NCBI RefSeq assembly: GCF_014696435.1
Contig: NZ_JACJQG010000017.1
Location: 62,001 to 126,000 of the forward strand
Direction: 5' to 3'
DNA length: 64,000 nt
Source: Calothrix anomala FACHB-343
GTDB taxonomy: Bacteria > Cyanobacteriota > Cyanobacteriia > Cyanobacteriales > Nostocaceae
Shown: positions 1 through 11,902 of the stretch, in pieces
How the letters are laid out: each line of letters begins with the position of its first letter
Numbering within the stretch: position 1 is the first letter of the stretch
Made by a program: the position numbers and the translations under genes
The notes under the pieces: model-generated
Databases searched by the model: none
Told to the model about the DNA's origin: nothing
What the model saw: only the letters and a program-made list of their open reading frames with translations

Positions 1-759
1 ACGACCGTAGTAAACATCTGAACCATAGTGCAGTTGCATACCAGGGTAGGAGCAAGTCAGCTTGCGTCCGCAAGGTGTCCAATTAATTGTTGAGCCTTCA
101 TCAAAGAGGTAGGTTGGCTCAAAGCCGTCTTTACCTTCTCTTTGGAGCATCCGTACCCGTAGGACTTTGCGTTCTGTGTCGTTTTTAATTAAATTAGTTG
201 GTAATACTTGGAGAACTATATCAGCAAATTCTCTTTGTGGTTCAATAAACTTTTCAAAGTCAGGTTTACGGGAATTGATTTGCGCTAAGACATCTTCATA
301 GCGGTGACCCCTTTCGGCCATGTCGCGCTGAATCTTCCAAGCAATTTTAACTTCGTCGCTGATATCAAAGTAAACACTGAAATCAATTAGCGATCGCACC
401 CGCTCATCATACAAAGGATGCAGCCCTTCCACAACTATAATGTGGTTCGGCTCAATTCGCTCTGGTGGATCGATCATGCCGGTTTCGTGGTTGTAAATCG
501 GCTTATCAATTGCTTGACCATTTTTGAGCGCGTTAATTTGCTCATACATTAGGTCAAAGTTGTTCGCCCTAGGATCGAGAGCAGTAATCCCTGTTTCTTT
601 GCGTTGTTTGCGATCTAAAGAATGATAGTCATCTAAACAGATCACTGTCATTAAATCTTCGCCAAACAAATCGATTAAACGACGCAAAAATGTAGATTTA
701 CCGCACCCAGAGTCTCCAGCTACTCCAATTAGTACCACGCGTTCCGGCTTACTCGTCAT
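1..759 (-). CDS. prk: Phosphoribulokinase (3' part missing)
   Basis: Calvin-cycle kinase that phosphorylates ribulose 5-phosphate to ribulose 1,5-bisphosphate with ATP. The first 253 residues are in the window and the gene runs off the left edge; the family is about 330 residues long. The P-loop GDSGCGKST covers residues 15-23. The regulatory cysteines are visible as Cys19 (inside the P-loop) and Cys41, with the second pair at Cys230 and Cys236 in a C-x5-C loop. These are the thioredoxin/CP12-controlled cysteines known for cyanobacterial and plant PRK. The ATG at 759 follows an AGGAG-like ribosome site. The gene is divergent from petH across a 1.5-kb spacer; prk and petH are also neighbours in Anabaena-type genomes, from memory. 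Confidence 0.97.
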   Translation of the reverse strand, partial: MTSKPERVVLIGVAGDSGCGKSTFLRRLIDLFGEDLMTVICLDDYHSLDRKQRKETGITALDPRANNFDLMYEQINALKNGQAIDKPIYNHETGMIDPPERIEPNHIIVVEGLHPLYDERVRSLIDFSVYFDISDEVKIAWKIQRDMAERGHRYEDVLAQINSRKPDFEKFIEPQREFADIVLQVLPTNLIKNDTERKVLRVRMLQREGKDGFEPTYLFDEGSTINWTPCGRKLTCSYPGMQLHYGSDVYYGR

Positions 760-3524
<2,765 letters not shown>

Positions 3525-3573
3525 GTACTAACTACTGAGTTTTGAATTTTGAGTTTTGAATTTTGATTAATTA

Positions 3574-3607
3574 TGTAGGCTGGGCATTGTCCAGCCTACA
3601 ATTTTTT
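3574..3607 (+). terminator. Rho-independent terminator of petH
   Basis: A 10-bp perfect stem (TGTAGGCTGG / CCAGCCTACA) with a 7-base loop is followed by ATTTTTT, 50 bases after the petH stop codon. The stem and U-run are read directly. It could also serve pdxH from the other side, but the T-run favours the plus strand. Confidence 0.75.
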
Positions 3608-3630
3608 ATTGGTTAGTGGTTGGAGATAGA

Positions 3631-3648
3631 GACGCGATGAATCGCGTC
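3631..3648. repeat. Dispersed palindrome GACGCGAT-n-ATCGCGTC, copy 1
   Basis: Near-perfect 18-base palindrome GACGCGATGAATCGCGTC, flanked by AGA and TGTAC. It belongs to a family with six good copies and one decayed copy in this window, all in spacers. Confidence 0.75.
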
Positions 3649-3711
3649 TGTACAAGAGTCATTTATCTCCCTGTCTGCATAGCGATTGGTTATTTTTGTA
3701 ATTGGAAGTAC

Positions 3712-4362
3712 CTAAGGCGATAGGCGTTGAATTTTCCAGGTTTGAGTATCTAAACGAGTATATAGCAAGCGATCGTGCAAGCGGCTGGGTCTTCCTTGCC
3801 AAAACTCAATTTCTGTGGGAATGACTCGCAAACCTCCCCAGTGAGAGGGGCGAGGAATCTCCTGATTTTCATACTGATGCTGCAATTGCTGCAAGTTTTG
3901 CTCTAAGACTTCTCGATTAGCGATCGCCTCACTTTGACGAGAAGCCCATGCACCCAGGCGACTGTTTTCAGGACGGCTGTAAAAATATTTATCAGACTCG
4001 GCTGCGGAAACTTGTTCTACATGGCCGATAATTCTGACTTGGCGTTCCAATTCCGCCCACCAAAAAACTAGTGCAGCTTGGGGATTTTCTGCTAGTTCTT
4101 GTCCTTTACGACTGTTATAGTTGGTGAAAAAAACAAAGCCCCGCTCATCAAAATCTTTCAGTAATACCATTCTGGCTGAGGGTTTACCGTCTGGGGTGGC
4201 GGTTGCTATAGTCATGGCATTGGGTTCAGGAAGTTGGGCAGCTAATGCCTGCTCGAACCATTGTTTAAATTGTATAAAAGGATTAGGGTCAACCTCAGTT
4301 TCAGTTAAATCTTCTAATGTGTAGTCTTTGCGAAGGTCGGCAATGGTAGGATGCATGGTCAT
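3712..4362 (-). CDS. pdxH: Pyridoxamine 5'-phosphate oxidase
   Basis: FMN-dependent oxidase that converts pyridoxine or pyridoxamine 5'-phosphate to pyridoxal 5'-phosphate, the last step of vitamin B6 synthesis and salvage. The 216-residue length is normal. Family signatures are visible: the FMN-binding [21 protein letters not shown] stretch split around residues 61-80, the YNSRKG phosphate loop, and the C-terminal dimer motif [14 protein letters not shown] near residues 188-201. The ATG at 4362 has a second in-frame ATG two codons later; either could be used. It converges on petH. Confidence 0.96.
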   Translation of the reverse strand: MTMHPTIADLRKDYTLEDLTETEVDPNPFIQFKQWFEQALAAQLPEPNAMTIATATPDGKPSARMVLLKDFDERGFVFFTNYNSRKGQELAENPQAALVFWWAELERQVRIIGHVEQVSAAESDKYFYSRPENSRLGAWASRQSEAIANREVLEQNLQQLQHQYENQEIPRPSHWGGLRVIPTEIEFWQGRPSRLHDRLLYTRLDTQTWKIQRLSP

Positions 4363-4585
4363 TTACTTCCTTGCGATTCAGAGATGCGTATATATATCTT
4401 TATGCAAAACTCTCCTATGTGATGGATGCCAAAGCTAGCAGTTAAGGTAATTTTTTCCCGTAGTCGAGAAAAAAGATTGCATCTGTTACCAAATTCGGAT
4501 AATTATTATTGTTTGAGAGTAATTGAGCAGCCTGATATTTAAGATTTGTCATCCCTAATTTCTCATCTAAAAATCTCCAATTAGT

Positions 4586-5689
4586 ATGATGCGCCGTTCA
4601 GCCTCCCTGCAAAGTTTATTAATTTATGGTCTGAGCGGCCCGATTATCGCTCTTAATGTTTGGCTACTCTCTGTAGTATTTAATTATTTTCAGCATCCCA
4701 TTACTATTTTAAGTGTGGCGGCAATTCTCGCCTTTTTACTCAATTATCCAGTTAAGTTTTTTCAACGGGCACGCATCACTCAAGCTCAAGCTGTGATTGT
4801 GGTTTTACTTGTCACTTTAACATTAGTGGTAGTTCTGGGTGTCACATTAGTGCCAATGCTAATTGACCAAACAATTCAACTTTTAAATAAGATTCCTGAT
4901 TGGTTAACTAGTAGCCAAAGAAACTTAGAACAAGTGGAAGCTTTGGCAAGACAACGGCGTTTACCTTTAGATTTAAGCGTGGTAAGTACGCAAATTAATG
5001 CCAATATCCAAAATTTAGTGCAACAACTCGCTTCTGGTGCGGTAGGCGTGGCGGGTACGTTGTTGTCGGGATTGCTAAATTTGGTGTTGGTAGTAGTGCT
5101 GGCGTTTTATATGCTATTGTATGGCGATCGCGTTTGGTTGGGTTTAGTCAGTTTATTACCAGCGAATATCAGAAAGCCTTTAACTACATCCTTACGCTTA
5201 AATTTTCAGAATTTTTTCCTCAGTCAGTTATTGTTAGGGTTATTCATGGTAGTTACCCTGACTCCCATCTTTTTAGTCCTGAGAGTGCCATTTGCCCTAT
5301 TATTTGCCATAGTCATCGGCATAGGCGAACTCATCCCCTTTGTAGGTGCAACTCTAGCTATTGGTTTAGTGACTATATTGGTACTGCTGCAAAATTGGTG
5401 GTTAGCAGTTCAAGTTGCTGTCACGGCCATTCTCTTACAACAGGTAAAAGATAATCTCTTAGCACCAAAATTACTCGGTGATTTTATTGGACTTAACCCC
5501 ATCTGGATTTTTGTGGCTATTTTGATGGGATTTGAAATTGCTGGCTTGCTAGGAACATTGGTTGCTGTACCAATTGCCGGTACTATCAAAGGCACTTTTG
5601 ATGCTCTGAAGACTGGTCAATCTGGCGAATTTGTCTCACCTTTTACTATTACTTATGAATCTGATTGTGATGAAGACCATAAAACTTGA
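4586..5689 (+). CDS. AI-2E family transporter (PerM/YdiK-like membrane permease)
   Basis: Polytopic inner-membrane protein of 367 residues. Hydrophobic segments appear near residues 10-30, 36-56, 67-90, 150-180, 205-230, 235-265, 270-290 and 300-330, with a soluble loop around 90-150. This is the layout of the AI-2E/PerM family (UPF0118). The late conserved segments LLQQVKDNLLAPKLLG and LNPIWIFVAILMGFEIAGLLG are clear. The substrate is unknown: AI-2 export, Na+/H+ antiport and other roles have been assigned to different members. Two ATGs in tandem open the frame. It is monocistronic. Confidence 0.88.
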   Translation: MMRRSASLQSLLIYGLSGPIIALNVWLLSVVFNYFQHPITILSVAAILAFLLNYPVKFFQRARITQAQAVIVVLLVTLTLVVVLGVTLVPMLIDQTIQLLNKIPDWLTSSQRNLEQVEALARQRRLPLDLSVVSTQINANIQNLVQQLASGAVGVAGTLLSGLLNLVLVVVLAFYMLLYGDRVWLGLVSLLPANIRKPLTTSLRLNFQNFFLSQLLLGLFMVVTLTPIFLVLRVPFALLFAIVIGIGELIPFVGATLAIGLVTILVLLQNWWLAVQVAVTAILLQQVKDNLLAPKLLGDFIGLNPIWIFVAILMGFEIAGLLGTLVAVPIAGTIKGTFDALKTGQSGEFVSPFTITYESDCDEDHKT

Positions 5690-6230
5690 ACTAATCATCA
5701 AAAATTTTAGAGTTAAAAATTCTCCGTCAATAGTTCAAAGTCCCAAATTCAGATTCCCCTGTCGCATCACTTATGAGCATGGATTCTTAACTGTTAAGCG
5801 TTGACTCTTGAGAGGCTAAATATTTCTAAGTAAATAAATATACTGAAAATTTTCTGATGATAGGGTATTATAAATTACTAATTTCTGATAAATTTCCAGT
5901 ATAAAAATATCATGTTATACTTTGGTCTGTATGACGATAATTATACACTTATGCACTCAGGGTAAAAATAATGAATATCTCGAATTATATACAAATAAAA
6001 CTTGCACAATCTCAAATCAAGATTCACAATAGTAGTGAATCCTAAATCATTATTAAAAATTTGTAGTATTTAATACATAAAATTTAGTTATCCATGAAAC
6101 AGGTGAGGTTTGTGCTAATTTTTAGCTCAACAGTCGGCAATGAAGCTTTGACAAATCAAACATTCTGATTTACTTCACAAGCCTAAATGTTTAATCGACC
6201 TAGTTTTAACTTAATCACAAAAAATCATTA
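5690..6230. other. AT-rich spacer before scpA
   Basis: 540 bases of AT-rich DNA with no reading frame, repeat or hairpin that I could support. Confidence 0.5.
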
Positions 6231-7061
6231 ATGGATGCTTCCGAGCTATTAGAAACAATTACACTCCTGATTCAGCAGGCTGAGAGAGGAGAAATTGATC
6301 CTTGGGATGTACAGGTAATTGAGGTGATTGACCGTTACTTAGAACTAATGGCACCGGAGTCTACAGTTAGGGGTTATGAAGCTGACTTATCCCAATCTGG
6401 CCAGGCTTTTTTATCAGCATCAATGCTGGTGTTATATAAGGCTAATACCTTAATGCAATTACAATCAGCAGCAGATGAGCAAGCAGCAAACTTAGATGAA
6501 GAACTGCTAGAAACTGATAATAATGTATTACATTTAACCCCTCGCCTGCCGTTAGAGCATCATTTACGGCGGCGTCCGGCGGCTATGCCACCACCGAAGC
6601 GGCGCGTGACTCTGCAAGAGTTAATCGAGCAATTGCAGATTATGGCAAACCAGCTCAAACTGGTACAGAAGACAAGCAAACCTGTACGTCCTCGACGTCA
6701 GCCTACCGTCCAAGCGATGCGAGCAGCGCTAGAGTTGGCTCACCAAGAAAACCTGACGGAAGTAGCTGGGGAACTGGAACAAGTTTTGCATGTTTCGGCA
6801 GCAAAGCTCGATTTAGAGCAAAATTGGTTGAATTTAGAGGAATTAGTGGATTTATGGACTCAGAGTAAACAGCCACAGGCAAACAGTTCTCACCACGGTT
6901 CGGCACATAGCCATTTAGTTAGTGTATTTTGGGCACTACTACTGCTATCAGCACAATCTAAGGTAGAACTGTGGCAAGAGGAGTTTTACAAAGAGGTGAA
7001 AATCCGCTTACTGATAAATTCAGCTAACACCTATCAACCTATGGAGCAATCTATGAACTGA
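6231..7061 (+). CDS. scpA: Segregation and condensation protein A
   Basis: Kleisin subunit of the bacterial SMC condensin, which bridges SMC heads with the help of ScpB. The 276-residue protein opens with the ScpA signature LLxxxxLLIQQAERGEIDPWDVQVIEVIDRY (given with gaps), residues about 5-36. A central helical and disordered linker with an RRRP/PKRR basic patch follows (115-170). The C-terminal winged-helix part contains HSHLVSVFWALLLLSAQSKV and the acidic WQEEFY element. It is slightly longer than the Bacillus protein because of the linker. No scpB is nearby, which is normal in cyanobacteria. Confidence 0.9.
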   Translation: MDASELLETITLLIQQAERGEIDPWDVQVIEVIDRYLELMAPESTVRGYEADLSQSGQAFLSASMLVLYKANTLMQLQSAADEQAANLDEELLETDNNVLHLTPRLPLEHHLRRRPAAMPPPKRRVTLQELIEQLQIMANQLKLVQKTSKPVRPRRQPTVQAMRAALELAHQENLTEVAGELEQVLHVSAAKLDLEQNWLNLEELVDLWTQSKQPQANSSHHGSAHSHLVSVFWALLLLSAQSKVELWQEEFYKEVKIRLLINSANTYQPMEQSMN

Positions 7062-7065
7062 TTGA

Positions 7066-7440
7066 CATACTCCCCAGCCTAAAGGAGTGGAGATTCTGGG
7101 TTCAAACAACAGTTGCAGGCATAGCCCGTCTTACACTATCTCGCCCGACAGACAATGCCCTGCCTGTTTCCACAATTCTATCAAAAAGCCATCCTTTAAA
7201 GACGGGGCTTTAGACCCAGGTTTTTGGTAACTGAAATCCATCGCTAGACATAAATTATCAAGTGTTGGTTCAGCGACTCTCAAAATCTGGGTAAATTGAA
7301 AAGATAAGCGATCGCTTATGATTTTGCTATTACCCCTGGTTGCTACAAGCAACAACTCGCTGAATTTGTGCGATCGGCGATGATGAGCAAAAATAGCATA
7401 AACACAGTCAGAAACCCCAGTCCTAAAGGACGGGGCTTGA
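7066..7440. mobile_element. Decayed IS200/IS605-like end sequences (PATE-type remnant)
   Basis: Three hairpins of the kind found at IS200/IS605 ends lie in this non-coding stretch. They are CTCC/GGAG around CCAGCCTAAA near 7070-7088, AAAGCC/GGGCTTT near 7185-7212, and CCCC-A-GTCC-TAAA-GGAC-GGGG at 7415-7435. No transposase or TnpB frame survives. A minus-strand frame across it has no recognisable family signature. Assignment to the IS200/IS605 group rests on hairpin style only. Confidence 0.45.
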
Positions 7441-7870
7441 AAAAGCCTACATCTGACCAGACTAAGTTCTTAACTGAACTACGTTAGAGGCAAGAGTTAA
7501 AGACCTACCAGGGGATGCGAAGCTAGTCCCCTGCTCTAGAACCAAACGATTAAACAGGCTTAACGGGGTTAAACCAGTGTCGTTTGGATAGTACCGACCT
7601 CTAACATTGTCGTTAGCGCAGCGTTAGCGAGGCACGAGCGTCAGCTAACATTACCCCTTTTGGGAGGCTCTTGAGAGCAAAACATTATGCTTACAGGGTT
7701 GTCAAATTTGAAACGGTAACTGTCCCGTTGAAAGTACAAAACAAAGGTACACCGAATGCAACAACCCCAAGGAGATAATGTAACGGCGAATAAATACGCA
7801 AACGCGCCTAAACCCTATAAATGGAATTTAGGGGTCTCAACGGCGCAAGGATTATGATGAATTATAACTT
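7441..7870 (+). ncRNA. Candidate large structured RNA, possibly an IscB/IsrB omega-RNA (HEARO)
   Basis: Non-coding segment with an unusually dense set of complementary arms. GTTAGAGG 7483-7490 pairs with 7598-7605 and encloses CAGGGGA 7509-7515 with 7527-7533, and CCAAACGA 7542-7549 with 7580-7587 (the latter enclosing TTAAC/GTTAA). A GTTAGC/GCTAAC hairpin lies at 7612-7648. GGGTTGT 7696-7702 pairs with 7761-7767 around two smaller hairpins, giving a three-way junction. GCGCC 7804-7808 pairs with 7842-7846 around TAAA/TTTA. Two closing T-G mismatches (7516/7526 and 7550/7579) would be U-G pairs only in a plus-strand RNA. Known background: HEARO/omega-RNAs are long, are frequent in Nostocales, sit in IS200/IS605-type elements and can occur without the nuclease gene. 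The family assignment is inference; a long leader of the downstream gene is the alternative. Confidence 0.45.
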
Positions 7871-7909
7871 GTTGAAAGTAACCTGGCTTGTGGTTGAGGA
7901 ATAATCTTT

Positions 7910-9076
7910 ATGAAGGCGATGATTCTTGCGGCGGGTAAGGGTACTCGTGTACGTCCCATTACCTATACAATCCCCAAACCCATGATTCCTATCCTGCAAA
8001 AGCCAGTGATGGAATTTTTATTAGAACTATTACGCCAACATGGCTTCGACCAAATTATGGTCAACGTCAGCCATTTGGCAGCAGAAATCGAAAACTATTT
8101 CCGTGATGGTCAAAGGTTTGGCGTGCAGATAGCCTATTCTTTTGAAGGGCAAATCGTTGAGGGTGAACTGATGGGGGAAGCCGTTGGTTCTGCTGGCGGG
8201 ATGCGCCGTATCCAAGACTTCTCGCCGTTTTTCGACGATACCTTTGTGGTATTGTGCGGTGATGCTTTGATTGACTTGGATTTGACAGCAGCTGTCAAGT
8301 GGCATAGAGAAAAAGGTTCTATTGCGACGATTATTTCTAAATCAGTTCCTTTGGAAGAAGTTTCTAGCTACGGTGTGGTGGTGACTGATGAAGAGGGACG
8401 AGTGAAGGCTTTCCAAGAAAAACCCTCTGTGGAAGAAGCCCTCAGCACCAACATTAACACAGGTATTTATATTTTTGAGCCTGAAGTATTTAAGTATATT
8501 CCCTCAGGAATGGAGTATGATATCGGTAGCGAATTATTCCCCAAATTAGTGGAAATTGGCGCGCCGTTCTACGCTATTCCTATGGACTTTGAATGGGTAG
8601 ATATTGGTAAAGTACCAGACTACTGGCGGGCGATTCGCGGTGTCTTGCTAGGTGAAATTAAAAACGTGCAAATTCCCGGTCATGAAGTTGCGCCAGGAAT
8701 TTACACTGGCTTAAACGTGGCTGTGAATTGGGACAAAGTTGATATCACAGGCCCGGTTTACATTGGGGGAATGACCAGAATTGAAGATGGCGCGAAAATT
8801 GTCGGCCCGGCGATGATTGGCCCTAATTGCTGGATTTGTAGCGGTGCAACTGTGGAAAACAGCGTCATCTTTGAATGGTCGCGTCTGGGGCCGGGAGTAC
8901 GGTTGGTTGATAAGCTGGTGTTTGGACGTTACTGCGTCGATAAAACTGGCGCAACCATTGACGTACAAGCTGCGGCTTTAGACTGGTTAATTACCGATGC
9001 GCGTCAGTCTCCACCATCCCATACGCCGGTGGAACGACAAGCTATAGCGGAATTGTTGAATACATCTGCTAGTTAG
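7910..9076 (+). CDS. Sugar-nucleotide pyrophosphorylase (mannose/glucose-1-phosphate nucleotidylyltransferase family)
   Basis: Forms an NDP-sugar and pyrophosphate from an NTP and a sugar 1-phosphate for polysaccharide or glycan synthesis. Residues 1 to about 235 form the nucleotidyltransferase Rossmann domain with the signature LAAGKGTRVRPITYTIPKPM (6-25), the metal-binding CGDALIDLDL and the FEWVDIG motif. Residues about 255-355 contain a hexapeptide left-handed helix (PVYIGGMTRIEDGAKIVGPA). The 388-residue length fits the mannose-1-phosphate guanylyltransferase-like proteins of cyanobacteria. The nucleotide and sugar cannot be set from sequence alone. GAGGA at 7896 precedes ATG 7910. The upstream spacer holds the candidate structured RNA. 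Confidence 0.88.
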   Translation: MKAMILAAGKGTRVRPITYTIPKPMIPILQKPVMEFLLELLRQHGFDQIMVNVSHLAAEIENYFRDGQRFGVQIAYSFEGQIVEGELMGEAVGSAGGMRRIQDFSPFFDDTFVVLCGDALIDLDLTAAVKWHREKGSIATIISKSVPLEEVSSYGVVVTDEEGRVKAFQEKPSVEEALSTNINTGIYIFEPEVFKYIPSGMEYDIGSELFPKLVEIGAPFYAIPMDFEWVDIGKVPDYWRAIRGVLLGEIKNVQIPGHEVAPGIYTGLNVAVNWDKVDITGPVYIGGMTRIEDGAKIVGPAMIGPNCWICSGATVENSVIFEWSRLGPGVRLVDKLVFGRYCVDKTGATIDVQAAALDWLITDARQSPPSHTPVERQAIAELLNTSAS

Positions 9077-9113
9077 TCAATAGTCAATAGTCAATAGTCA
9101 ATAGTCAATAGTC
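9075..9113. repeat. STRR heptamer array (GTCAATA)n
   Basis: Five tandem units of the heptamer GTCAATA begin at the stop codon region of the pyrophosphorylase gene. This is a typical short tandemly repeated repetitive sequence of Nostocales. Confidence 0.9.
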
Positions 9114-9146
9114 CAAAGTCATTTGACTATTGACTTTGGACTTTTT
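9110..9146. terminator. Bidirectional terminator between convergent genes
   Basis: A perfect 12-bp stem (AGTCCAAAGTCA / TGACTTTGGACT) with a 9-base loop ends in four T residues on the plus strand. It sits between the ends of the pyrophosphorylase gene and speA and is partly built from the adjoining heptamer array. Confidence 0.7.
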
Positions 9147-9148
9147 GA

Positions 9149-11167
9149 CTAGCTATTCAAATATGTGTATCTTCTGAGACTTTGTTCGTAGGTTTGTAGG
9201 AGTCGTTGAGATTCGGCGAGAGTGATGCGCTTTTCCTCTAGGGCTTTTTCGCAACGTTGGCGGATGTTTTCTACCATGTCTTCAGAGTCGTACTGTACGT
9301 AACTCACCACTTCACTCATGGTATCGCCTTTGACGACATGCTCAATTTGGTACCCTTTGGGGGTCAATTGAATGTGAACTGCGTTAGTGTCGCCAAATAG
9401 GTTGTGTAAGTTACCCATGATTTCTTGGTAAGCGCCACTGAGGAACATGCCTAAATAATAGGGTTCCCCTGGTTTAAAGGTGTGCAGTTCTAAAACAGAT
9501 TTGACATCACGTAAATCAATAAAGCGGTCGATTTTGCCGTCACTGTCGCAGGTTAAGTCTGCTAAGATTCCCCGACGAAGTGGTTCTTCGTCTAAACGGT
9601 GTATGGGCATGATCGGGAATAGTTGGTCTATTGCCCAACAATCGGGTGCTGATTGAAACACAGATAAATTCGCATAGTAAATGGAAGCCATGATTTTTTC
9701 TAGGTCTTCCAGTTCGTCGGGTACGTATTCTTGCTGTCTGGTGATGTTAAGAATTTTATGACAACAAGCCCAGTAAAGGCGTTCGGCTTTAGCGCGTTCT
9801 CTGAGACGCAAAATGCCTAAGTTGAAGCGGCTGATGGCTTCTTCTTTGAATTGGGCGGCGTCGTGGTAAAACTCTTGATAATTTTCTTTGTTAATTGATT
9901 GGTAAGTTTCCCAGAGGTAATTAATGATGGGGGATTCACCTTCTTCGGGTGGTTCTGGGGGATCGAGGGGGACATCGCTAGTGCTGAGAATGTCAAAAAT
10001 TAGCACGGATTGATGGGAAGCGATCGCTCTGCCGCTTTCACTAATCAGTGTTGGTACGGGAATTTGCCGTTCGCTACAGGTATCTTTTAACTCGGCTACG
10101 ATGTCGTTAGCATAGTTTTGCATGTTGTAATTTTTCGAGGCGTAGAAGTTGGTTTGGGAACCGTCGTAATCTACACCCAAGCCACCGCCGACATCGAGGT
10201 ATTTCATGTCAGCACCCAGCATTGCCAACTCAACGTAAATGCGGCTGGCTTCTTGGATGGCATCTTTAATTACATTAATGGCTGAGATTTGCGAGCCGAT
10301 ATGAAAATGCATTAACTGTAAGGAATCGAGCAAATCAGCTTCCCGTAACTTGTCAACTGCCTCAATTACCTCAGGCATAGTTAGACCAAATTTAGCGCGA
10401 TCGCCGCTGGAAGTTCCCCAGCGTCCCATACCTTGGGTACTGAGTTTCGCCCGTACTCCCAAGATAGGTTTAATACCCAATTGGCGGTTAGCGGCAATGA
10501 CTAAATCAACCTCTTCAATTTGCTCTAAGACAATAATTGGTGTTTGTCCGAGTCTTTGAGCCAACATTGCTGTTTCGATGTATTCTTGGTCTTTGTAGCC
10601 GTTGCAAATTAACAATGCGCCTGGGGTATCCAATATCGCCAAAGCAATCATTAATTCCGGCTTGGAACCAGCTTCTAAACCAAATTGATGGGGCTTGCCA
10701 AACCTGACTAAATCTTCAATTAAATGGCGTTGCTGGTTGCACTTGACGGGAAATACACCTCGGTAAACACCAGGATAGTTATAGCGAGCGATCGCTTTCG
10801 CAAAACAAGCATTTAATCGCTCAATCCGGTCTTCTAAAATGTCTGAAAAACGAATCAACATTGGCAGCCCTAAATTGCGCTGCTTCAAAGCGTTAACCAA
10901 TTCAAACAAATCTAAAGAACCGCCGCGATCGCCTTTGGGAGAAACAGTGACATGACCAGCCGCATTGATGGAAAAATAAGGCTGTCCCCAACCTTCAATT
11001 CTATACAGGGCTTCGCTGTCTTCAATTTTCCAAGAGCGCGGCGAATCATCTGTACTAGTACTAGGGGCTAACAGCTTTTTCGGCTTCTGGTGTTTCACTT
11101 CTAGTTTGTGTCCATTAGACGGCAGCTTAACTATCTCTTCTGATGTAGCAGTTGACTCAAGACCCAT
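9149..11167 (-). CDS. speA: Biosynthetic arginine decarboxylase
   Basis: PLP enzyme that decarboxylates arginine to agmatine, the entry to polyamine synthesis. The 672-residue length fits SpeA. The fold-III PLP lysine lies in GVFPVKCNQQRH, followed by the barrel motifs HFHIGSQI and DVGGGLGVDYDG, and the late ISESGRAIASHQ and DLTCDSDGKID segments. The C-terminal LGMFLSGAYQEIMGNLHNLFGDTN is diagnostic. I prefer ATG 11167, preceded by GAGGTCAGGA, over the upstream in-frame GTG at 11191. It converges on the pyrophosphorylase gene across a terminator and is divergent from ndk. Confidence 0.95.
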   Translation of the reverse strand: MGLESTATSEEIVKLPSNGHKLEVKHQKPKKLLAPSTSTDDSPRSWKIEDSEALYRIEGWGQPYFSINAAGHVTVSPKGDRGGSLDLFELVNALKQRNLGLPMLIRFSDILEDRIERLNACFAKAIARYNYPGVYRGVFPVKCNQQRHLIEDLVRFGKPHQFGLEAGSKPELMIALAILDTPGALLICNGYKDQEYIETAMLAQRLGQTPIIVLEQIEEVDLVIAANRQLGIKPILGVRAKLSTQGMGRWGTSSGDRAKFGLTMPEVIEAVDKLREADLLDSLQLMHFHIGSQISAINVIKDAIQEASRIYVELAMLGADMKYLDVGGGLGVDYDGSQTNFYASKNYNMQNYANDIVAELKDTCSERQIPVPTLISESGRAIASHQSVLIFDILSTSDVPLDPPEPPEEGESPIINYLWETYQSINKENYQEFYHDAAQFKEEAISRFNLGILRLRERAKAERLYWACCHKILNITRQQEYVPDELEDLEKIMASIYYANLSVFQSAPDCWAIDQLFPIMPIHRLDEEPLRRGILADLTCDSDGKIDRFIDLRDVKSVLELHTFKPGEPYYLGMFLSGAYQEIMGNLHNLFGDTNAVHIQLTPKGYQIEHVVKGDTMSEVVSYVQYDSEDMVENIRQRCEKALEEKRITLAESQRLLQTYEQSLRRYTYLNS

Positions 11168-11397
11168 TGATTCCTGACCTCTGTGTTTCACCCACGAATT
11201 TTCAATTTAACGCATTCATTTGCGATCGCATATGCACCCAGTGATAATTTCTGAGATAAACTCTGATTGGTCAAGGGTTATCTGTGACTCATCATTATTC
11301 ATTAACTATTGAGAGTATCAACAAAAGGTTAAGGATAAAGGAGAGCAGACAGAGGACAATTGATCTGGAAAAATTTATTAAGTTTTCGGAGATAGCT

Positions 11398-11847
11398 TTG
11401 GAACGCACATTTTTGGCAATTAAACCCGATGGTGTACAGCGCGGACTGGTAAGCGAAATTATCGGTCGCTTTGAGAAAAAAGGTTTTACCCTGGTGGGTT
11501 TGAAGCTACTACAACCCAGTCGAGAATTAGCTGAACAACATTACGACGTTCACCGCGAAAGACCTTTCTTTGCCGGCTTAGTAGATTTTATTACCTCCGG
11601 CCCCGTTGTAGCGATGGTTTGGGAAGGTGAAGGTGTCATTGCTTCGGCAAGAAAATTGATTGGTGCTACCAACCCCCTCAACGCCGAACCCGGAACAATT
11701 CGCGGCGATTTGGGGATCAATATCGGGCGTAACATCATTCACGGTTCCGATGCTCCGGAAACAGCGCAAAAAGAAGTTGCTCTGTGGTTTAAGGATGAAG
11801 AATTAGTCAACTGGCAACCTACTGTAACTCCCTGGTTGCACGAGTAG
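11398..11847 (+). CDS. ndk: Nucleoside diphosphate kinase
   Basis: Transfers the gamma phosphate between nucleoside tri- and diphosphates through a phosphohistidine. The product from TTG 11398 is 149 residues, exactly the usual family length, and starts with the family N-terminus [17 protein letters not shown]. The open frame continues 38 codons upstream but that extension has no family similarity. GGAG about nine bases before the TTG supports the rare start. The catalytic His is in [12 protein letters not shown] and the Kpn-loop region is intact. Use of TTG may limit expression. Confidence 0.93.
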   Translation: MERTFLAIKPDGVQRGLVSEIIGRFEKKGFTLVGLKLLQPSRELAEQHYDVHRERPFFAGLVDFITSGPVVAMVWEGEGVIASARKLIGATNPLNAEPGTIRGDLGINIGRNIIHGSDAPETAQKEVALWFKDEELVNWQPTVTPWLHE

Positions 11848-11902
11848 TTAGGGGCAGGGGGCAGGGAGCAGGGAGCAGGGGGAAAGAAATGACAATTGTA
11901 GA

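Noticed and set aside
7085-7110. tRNA T-arm-like word GGGTTCAAAC
   Set aside because: No acceptor or anticodon stem can be folded around it; it belongs to an IS-like hairpin region.
7131-7355. 74-codon minus-strand frame in the IS-like remnant
   Set aside because: Runs through transposon-end hairpins; no TnpA or TnpB signature.
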